From: Steinernema hermaphroditum
Lineage: Eukaryota > Nematoda > Chromadorea > Rhabditida > Steinernematidae
Direction of reading: 5' to 3'
DNA length: 64,000 nucleotides
NCBI GenBank assembly: GCA_030435675.1
Contig: CM059623.1
Location: 1,390,012-1,454,011 of the forward strand
Shown piece after piece: positions 59,315-64,000 of the stretch; within the stretch, counting starts at the first letter, position 1; the number at the start of each line of letters is the position of its first letter. A model generated the notes under the pieces. It was given only the letters and a program-made list of their open reading frames with translations, had not been told where the DNA came from and made no database searches. The position numbers and the translations under genes are program-made.

Positions 59315-60599
59315 GTAACAAAAATACTCACGAACTTGGACCAAGAATCTCTGTTCACGACTTTATTTCACGACTCAAAGGCATTTCAAAGACTACTCAC
59401 AAATACCATCTGAGTAACCAGACGCTCGGAGAGCGACCGAGGGACCGACCGCTCGCCACCGTAACACGAATGAAGCTCCGAAACTCTTTAGAAAATGCAA
59501 AAATACTGACCAACGCGAAAAAAAAGTTCCGACACTAAAATCTGACGTCATGTCTTCAGTCCGCATGGACCTTTGATAAATGAGACGGATCTCAGCAGGC
59601 CAGTGCTCCGCCTTGGTTGTTCCTCAAACCAGATAAGACTCATAAGGAACAAAACAAAAACAGAAGACAAAGTAAAAAAAAACATCCCTGATGTGCGAAT
59701 AAACGTGACACTCTCAAAAATTACGGTTTTGATTGTGAACAGTGGGGTAGCCTTGAGCGTTTGACTGAATTCCGAAAGATATTTGCAAGTGTACCGCTTT
59801 TCGCTTTAGTGTACCACCAGTTGATAACCAAAAATATGAAAACATGTCAAAAATTTCCAGATAATGAAGTTTTTACGATCCCGAATCGCCGGTCGGTGGT
59901 GATGCAAACGAAAATCCTGTGAAAAGCAAATGTGAGCAAGCACACCAAAAAATATTGTTTGAAGATTGCTCTAAAACTTGCAACAACGCCATCCTTTGGA
60001 TGACCCAAGCGCCGAGAATGAGAAGTTCCGTCGCCGATTCTAGGGGATCGATGATGAATCAAAAATAAGATATGCTCCGCCCTAAACATCACCCTAGACT
60101 TCAGCTATCGATTTCATATTGCCGATTTTGTATCTGACACTTTCAGTCGGTTGCAGTGGTGAGCGGTTGCTTGTGTTTAGTAAAGTTATCGAACAAGAGG
60201 GCACAGACATTCTATGTTCTTCAATTTTCCAGCTTAAATGACATGTTCATGACAATGACAAAAAATAACATCCCTGATGAACGCATAAACGTAATACTCT
60301 CAAAAATTATGGTTTTGATTGTAAACAGTAGGGTGGCCTAGAGCGTTTGATTGGGTTCACCAAGATACAAGATATTTGCAAGTTTAGGCTTAGACTTCAT
60401 TCTTCCGCATTTCGGTTGATAAGCGGAAGAATGGAACATTTCAAAAATTTCCAGATAATGAAGTTCCCGCGATTTGTCTTTCCGAATCATAGCGTCACCG
60501 GGGACACAAAAATCACTGCTTACGTTGTTACTCGTTCTTCGAAAGAAACATCCGAGTAGAGCGCAGCTTGTAAGAAAATAATGACAAAAATAATGACCA

Positions 60600-60760
60600 C
60601 ATGACCAGACGTGTAAGCAAAATAAGCTTTGCGTTCCACACGATTTTCAGATGCCACTTGACGCTCCCCGCTACCGACCTATTCGACATTAACGCCACGC
60701 CAGATTCAGCATGGTTTAGCGCGCCGAATGAAACCGGGTTTACGCCCATCTGAACGATAT
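60600..60760 (+). repeat. Inverted relative of 63807-63900
   Basis: Plus-strand sequence from GATTTTCAGATGCC to ATTCGACATTAACGCCACGC matches the minus strand at 63825-63895 (GATTCCCAGATGCC ... GTTCGACATCAACGCCGCGC). The GGTTCGACATC in the other copy resembles a tRNA B box, so this may be another SINE-like family. A protein-level match (FDINA) also exists, so the nature is unresolved. Confidence 0.45.
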
Positions 60761-61284
60761 CCACATAGTAATAAGCTTCACAATAGGCTTATTTCATGAA
60801 GCTTATTTATCTGCTGATATCGCTCATTTCCATTGTAGACCGGTCGATGGAAGGGAGTGGCGCGCCAATTTCTCGTGGTGGGAATTTTTTAAGAGTTTCT
60901 TAAGCAGTACAACCTTCGATGGGTCGTGCAAGCCGTATGATTCACAAAATGAAGTTGTGGAAGCGTCAAAAATCCGAACCACGATAAGAGAACAACCGCA
61001 CGAACTTGAGGCTGATCAACCCTTCACAAAAATGATTAGTGTTCTTTTTAGGACACAAAACCGGAAAAATGAGATTTTGGAATGGATTACGTTCCAGCAA
61101 ACGCAAAGCTAATTTCATATGCATTTAAAGAAACCGGAACTTGTTAGCCACGAGTACGCGCGACCTGCCGGGACCAGAAGACTATACGAGAGCTTCTGAT
61201 CACATGATACTAATAAAGGAATCTTCCGAAGTGTTCTCCTCGAATCAAGGCGAAACTTAGCGCACACCTAGGAACACATTACAG

Positions 61285-61611
61285 AACGTGAACTCCAAAA
61301 GCCCGTCGGCTTATACGAACACCTTCCCTGCAAACAACCTGCAAGAGACTACGGATCCTGGTTGGAAAACTGATAGGCAAGAGACTTACCAGGTCAACCA
61401 CATAACAAAATTCAAATCGATGCTAACAATACCTGAATTTCACAGCAGTTTTGAGGTTAAAAATATGAAGCAGTTAGCGTCAAATCTTTTCAATGGAACT
61501 AAAGGTTATGAAACCGATTTGATGATTGGATCCACGACTACTTCAGCTGTTCCGAATCCAGTACGTTATCAGTCGTTGCAAAAATCGGTATACAAAAAAG
61601 TCGAGAAATCC
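61285..61611 (+). CDS. Candidate exon, 109 codons, unrecognised
   Basis: A plus-strand phase-0 model: acceptor GGAACACATTACAG and donor AAATCC|GTAAGC. The frame is polar and asparagine/threonine-rich: NTFPANNLQETTDPGWKTDR, KFKSMLTIPEFHSSFE and KGYETDLMIGSTTTSA. There is no hydrophobic segment and no recognised domain. The next open segment (61661-61876) is in a different phase and could not be joined cleanly. It is one of the longest frames here with sites at both ends. Confidence 0.35.
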
Positions 61612-61660
61612 GTAAGCTCACAACACTTAAGCCGATTGCTTGCAAGGTGATTGCTTCGCG

Positions 61661-61876
61661 AAAATAATTGTTAACCTATGTCAATTGACAATTGACATTA
61701 GCGTTGACAAATCTTCGCCGACTGTAACCATTTACGGTCGCGAATCAATGGACAACCCGACATACGTGGAAGTACCTGTAACTGCGGCAGAACTTGCGGC
61801 AAGCACCGAGTTCGACCTACCACGTGGTCGTTTGGATGGTCCTCTTTGTGCATACGGTGGCTTTCTAGAAGCATGA
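61661..61876 (+). CDS. Candidate terminal exon, alternative to minus-strand reading
   Basis: A plus-strand frame ending in TGA at 61874-61876, with balanced acidic composition: SSPTVTIYGRESMDNPTYVE, VTAAELAASTEFDLPRG. It contains an upstream ATTAG acceptor-like site (61698-61701), but phase does not match the exon at 61285-61611. The minus strand of the same interval is open too (61732-61864, KPPYAQRGPSKRPRG). The plus frame looks more protein-like. No family was recognised. Confidence 0.25.
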   Translation, partial: KIIVNLCQLTIDISVDKSSPTVTIYGRESMDNPTYVEVPVTAAELAASTEFDLPRGRLDGPLCAYGGFLEA

Positions 61877-62082
61877 AGATTTGGTAATTTGGAAAAGTGA
61901 GGAATAGGAAAAAATGTGGCGCAGCTACGGTTAAGTGTTTTCTATGGAACTATGGATAAGAGTCGAAAGCAAAAATAGATAAAAGTCGAAAAAAGGAATC
62001 GCTATACGCTCGCAAAAGTAAAGAAACATTCCTTAGCTGATGGGACTGGGGACTAACCAGGCAAAAACCATGTGAAAACCGT

Positions 62083-62267
62083 TTGATTGCACAGCTCCTT
62101 GGTGTTGCAGGCTTTATGGGACCCAGGGCGATCATTGCGCCAACAACGAAGGCCAAAAACGACAATGCCAAGAGCATCAACACACCTTCAAAAATTCCTT
62201 ACACAAAACGCTTTCTTTCGTCGCCGATGTTCATGAATGCGGCGGTTACGGGCGTTTCACTTTCATC
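62083..62267 (-). pseudogene. Possible membrane-protein fragment with in-frame stop
   Basis: On the minus strand an acceptor-like TTGCATTTTAG precedes a frame ETPVTAAFMNIGDERKRFV, a TAA, then in the same frame GIFEGVLMLLALSFLAFVVG and MIALGPIKPATPRS. The second part is a convincing single transmembrane helix with polar flanks. One frame on both sides of a single stop suggests a broken membrane protein; alternatively the stop marks a GTAAGG donor (62197-62202). No family was recognised, and the opposite strand is open as well. Confidence 0.25.
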
Positions 62268-62739
62268 CTAAAATGCAAGGAGATGATCAGTCCCAAAAGA
62301 ACACAAAAAATGAACATTGATTTCTTCGCTAGATCTCAAAACGTGCAAAGTATCAGTGAAGACTGTGTTTTTTTGAAGGAGTTGATTCAAGTCTACGAAA
62401 ATACATATAACTATAACTATATATAGCTAAATAGCATTGGCTATGCCTCTGTTAAAGACGCAAAAATCAGAAAACTTGAATCGCTTTTTGATTCCCGTAT
62501 GTACGCTTACCACTTCGGCGGGACGGTTCCCACAAACACAACAAAAATCACATTTGCCCCATTCTTAGGGAACTGCACTGAAAATGTTCAATAAATGATC
62601 GCTATCCCCTTTCGATCAAGCCACAGATCGCCACAAACCATAGATCTTTGAAAAACGTCGCAAATGACCAACCAAAACCCATTGAAGAAGCTAAAAATAC
62701 CGGCGACAATGCAAACAGACATCAAAAGAGCTGTTTTTC

Positions 62740-63060
62740 CGGGTTGAAGCCGTGTCTGCCTCGGCGCGAGGATCGATCGCGGAACTCCGAACCCAATCAA
62801 TCAATGTGTCCTCTCGCCTCACCGTCTCGAGTCCGGGGACGGCCGCTGTCCGAAGGCCCGTCGCGTTTAACACGTCCTAACACGACACCCCCGACGGGTG
62901 TACATTACAAGACAGACGGCCACGGAGATCTTCGGGGCGAGCCGATGACGCCAGTGGCTATCGATTATTCATTAGCCGAAAATCATCATTATGAGTGGAC
63001 GCACGCCCAGGCCAACGCTGCCGTCTTGACGCCAATCGGAAAGTCTTAAATCGCGCTATT
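62740..63060. promoter_or_regulatory. GC-rich island 13
   Basis: GC-rich block with CGATCGATTATTC-like and homeodomain (ATTA) cores at its right edge (ATCGATTATTCATTAGCC, 62959-62976). A plus-strand frame is open for about 130 codons, without convincing splice sites. A regulatory role is inferred. Confidence 0.35.
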
Positions 63061-63251
63061 TTCTTATTCTCACATGTTGCAAGCGGGCGGAAGAAGACGC
63101 AATTAGAGGATGCACTATAAGTGGGCCGGATGGGGGAGTCACTTAGGGTAATGGTCTTGATGCGGAGTGTTGCGGCGGAAACGGCCGTTGCAAAAAGTGA
63201 ACATTAAAGGGTTTATTTTAGAAACTACTGAATGCTACGCAAATATATATT

Positions 63252-63290
63252 GGGTTGGAAAGTTGAAAATGTCCCATTTATAGTTGACGC
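63252..63290. mobile_element. Solo mariner-type end
   Basis: TATATTGGGTTGGAAAGTTG followed by AAAATGTCCCATTT matches the mariner terminal-repeat pattern of the elements at 28331 and 53129. No partner end (complement of TTGGGTTGG) was found in the rest of the window, so the element is truncated or extends past 64000. Confidence 0.45.
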
Positions 63291-63806
63291 AGGGATGGCC
63301 ATGGTCGACCGAGGCGCGAAGACGCATGAAGACCTGCCCAAAATGATGCGACTGAGCCAGAGCCGAGCCAAACCGGCTCGGATGAATGGCGAAATTTTAC
63401 CGAAATGCTATACCGAACATCATGTATGAACAGGCAAAAATTCTCAAAACAGCGGTGATATAAGCATCAAGACGCTTCTCTAAGTTCCTCAAAACGCACA
63501 AAATCAATTCTGGTGTGATTTTGACTCACGGATTAGAATGCGTTTTAAGGACTCAATGTACTTGACTCGCCTGATAGCGCAGGCTTTCTTCTACATGATG
63601 CAACCAGTGAAATCCAGAGAGTTCAGACCCGACGATTCATACATCTGTGCCCTGGGATTGGAGTGTGGGGTGAGAGTTCATTGTAGTCGATCTCAATATG
63701 CACAATTGAACACGTTTGACGATCATTCCTCCACAATTTTCCCGATCATGAATCAAAGGCGTTACGCCTTGCATGACACCGATTAATAGACAACAGAAGA
63801 TATCAC

Positions 63807-64000
63807 TTGTAGACGGCTTCATTCCTGGCGCGGCGTTGATGTCGAACCGGTCGTAGACGGCGCGCTTCACGGGGCATCTGGGAATCGTCGAACCTCGAGG
63901 AACGGTGACAGAAATTCTTCTTCTCGTGACGTTTACGGCTTCGGAGTTCGGCTCTGCTTCAAGAGATGGGCTCTCGGTCCGAAAGCTCGTCTTAGCCAGT
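63807..64000 (-). CDS. Possible exon running off the right edge
   Basis: A minus-strand frame is open from the window edge to a possible CAA|GTGATA donor (63801-63807). It has mixed composition: ESPSLEAEPNSEAVNVTRRR, RCPVKRAVYDRFDINAAPG. It is truncated by the window. The plus strand is also open in one frame, and part of the interval recurs in inverted orientation at 60600-60760, possibly as a SINE-like repeat, so the coding call is weak. Confidence 0.2.

Larger units (their letters stand above)
8560..63450 (-). other. Strand-polarised ATTTTTG motif field (minus orientation)
   Basis: From the copy at 8562 to the one near 63440, CAAAAAT occurs on the plus strand (ATTTTTG on the minus) roughly every 100-150 bp. 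Examples are 9711, 11059, 11211, 14871, 15106, 17594, 18913, 31865, 32728, 34872, 46072, 54524, 59318 and 62461. Opposite-strand copies are rare, about one per 3-4 kb (such as 25999, 28513, 30588, 34305, 57035). A hand count in 30-38 kb gave about 23 against 2. The preceding base varies; the following base is G, T or A more often than C. Copies lie both in unique DNA and inside tandem repeats. Confidence 0.8.

Noticed and set aside
61386..61444. Minus-strand mini-exon with strong CTG|GTAAGT donor
   Set aside because: It lies inside the longer plus-strand candidate exon 61285-61611, which has sites at both ends and better composition.
540..63450. ATTTTTG as part of a 5' splice site (GTGATTTTTG, GTAATTTTTG, GTATTTTTG)
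   Set aside because: Some copies do look like this (near 1567, 3348, 5569), but many others are preceded by bases that cannot be donors, such as AACATTTTTG, so it does not explain the field.
1..64000. A Caenorhabditis-type 21U-RNA cluster
   Set aside because: The CTGTTTCA core occurs only sporadically (51410, with a near copy at 52005) and is not enriched, although another small-RNA promoter is not excluded.
61732..64000. A single minus-strand gene joining 63807-64000, 62552-62577, 62203-62267 and 61732-61864
   Set aside because: Phases can be made to match, but only with weak GTGATA and GTGATT donors and a 26-nt exon. Competing plus-strand frames and a repeat-like match at the first exon weaken it; the parts are listed with low confidence instead.
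1..64000. CRISPR array, bacterial operon or viral genome segment
   Set aside because: No regularly spaced direct repeats with unique spacers, no compact gene array, and clear eukaryotic transposon families throughout.

Overview
The window looks like animal nuclear DNA and is most likely from a nematode. The pointers are moderate GC with no long reading frames, short candidate exons with short introns (70-110 bp where a model can be made), several mariner and Tc1-like relics, hAT and Harbinger-like miniature elements, and a tRNA-derived SINE family. The organism is inference. No bacterial, viral or organellar gene set, rRNA, intact tRNA or CRISPR array was seen. No protein-coding gene could be named by homology except decayed transposases, so most CDS entries are splice-consistent candidate exons with low to moderate confidence. 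Chance reading frames of about 100 codons are expected at this composition, so length alone was not used as evidence.

Layout. 0-8.5 kb: SINE-rich DNA, GC-rich islands at 1.7, 4.1 and 7.9 kb, and candidate exons on both strands. 8.5-13.6 kb: a small two-exon candidate gene, a GC-rich island with a TATA box at 10.3 kb, and a 500-bp direct duplication carrying tRNA B-box-like sequence. 14-27 kb: sparse DNA with GC-rich islands at 14.2, 19.8 and 26.4 kb, a three-copy tandem array at 20.8-21.7 kb, two tRNA-like relics and one good candidate exon at 23.9-24.1 kb. 28-40 kb: a mariner-type non-autonomous element, two small hAT elements with 8-bp target duplications, a Harbinger-like element with a hAT element nested inside it, and a tandem duplication at 38.7-39.5 kb. 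41.4-43.8 kb: a Tc1-like fold-back element with a mariner element directly against its right end. 44-58 kb: repeat families, GC-rich islands, the best multi-exon candidate gene (49.2-50.1 kb), another mariner-type element and a recent 115-bp tandem repeat. 58-64 kb: a truncated mariner copy, candidate exons on both strands and a lone mariner end.

The most striking signal is not a gene. The heptamer ATTTTTG / CAAAAAT is highly enriched and strongly strand-polarised: from the left edge to about 7.8 kb it reads ATTTTTG on the plus strand, and from about 8.56 kb to the right edge it reads CAAAAAT on the plus strand, roughly every 100-150 bp, with few copies in the opposite orientation. The switch is close to a GC-rich island near 8 kb. 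The function is unknown. A small-RNA promoter element, a long-intron or transcription-unit signal, or a replication-linked asymmetry are all possible. About 13 GC-rich islands, spaced every few kilobases, are the best candidates for regulatory modules or exons in what otherwise looks like a gene-poor, transposon-rich region.
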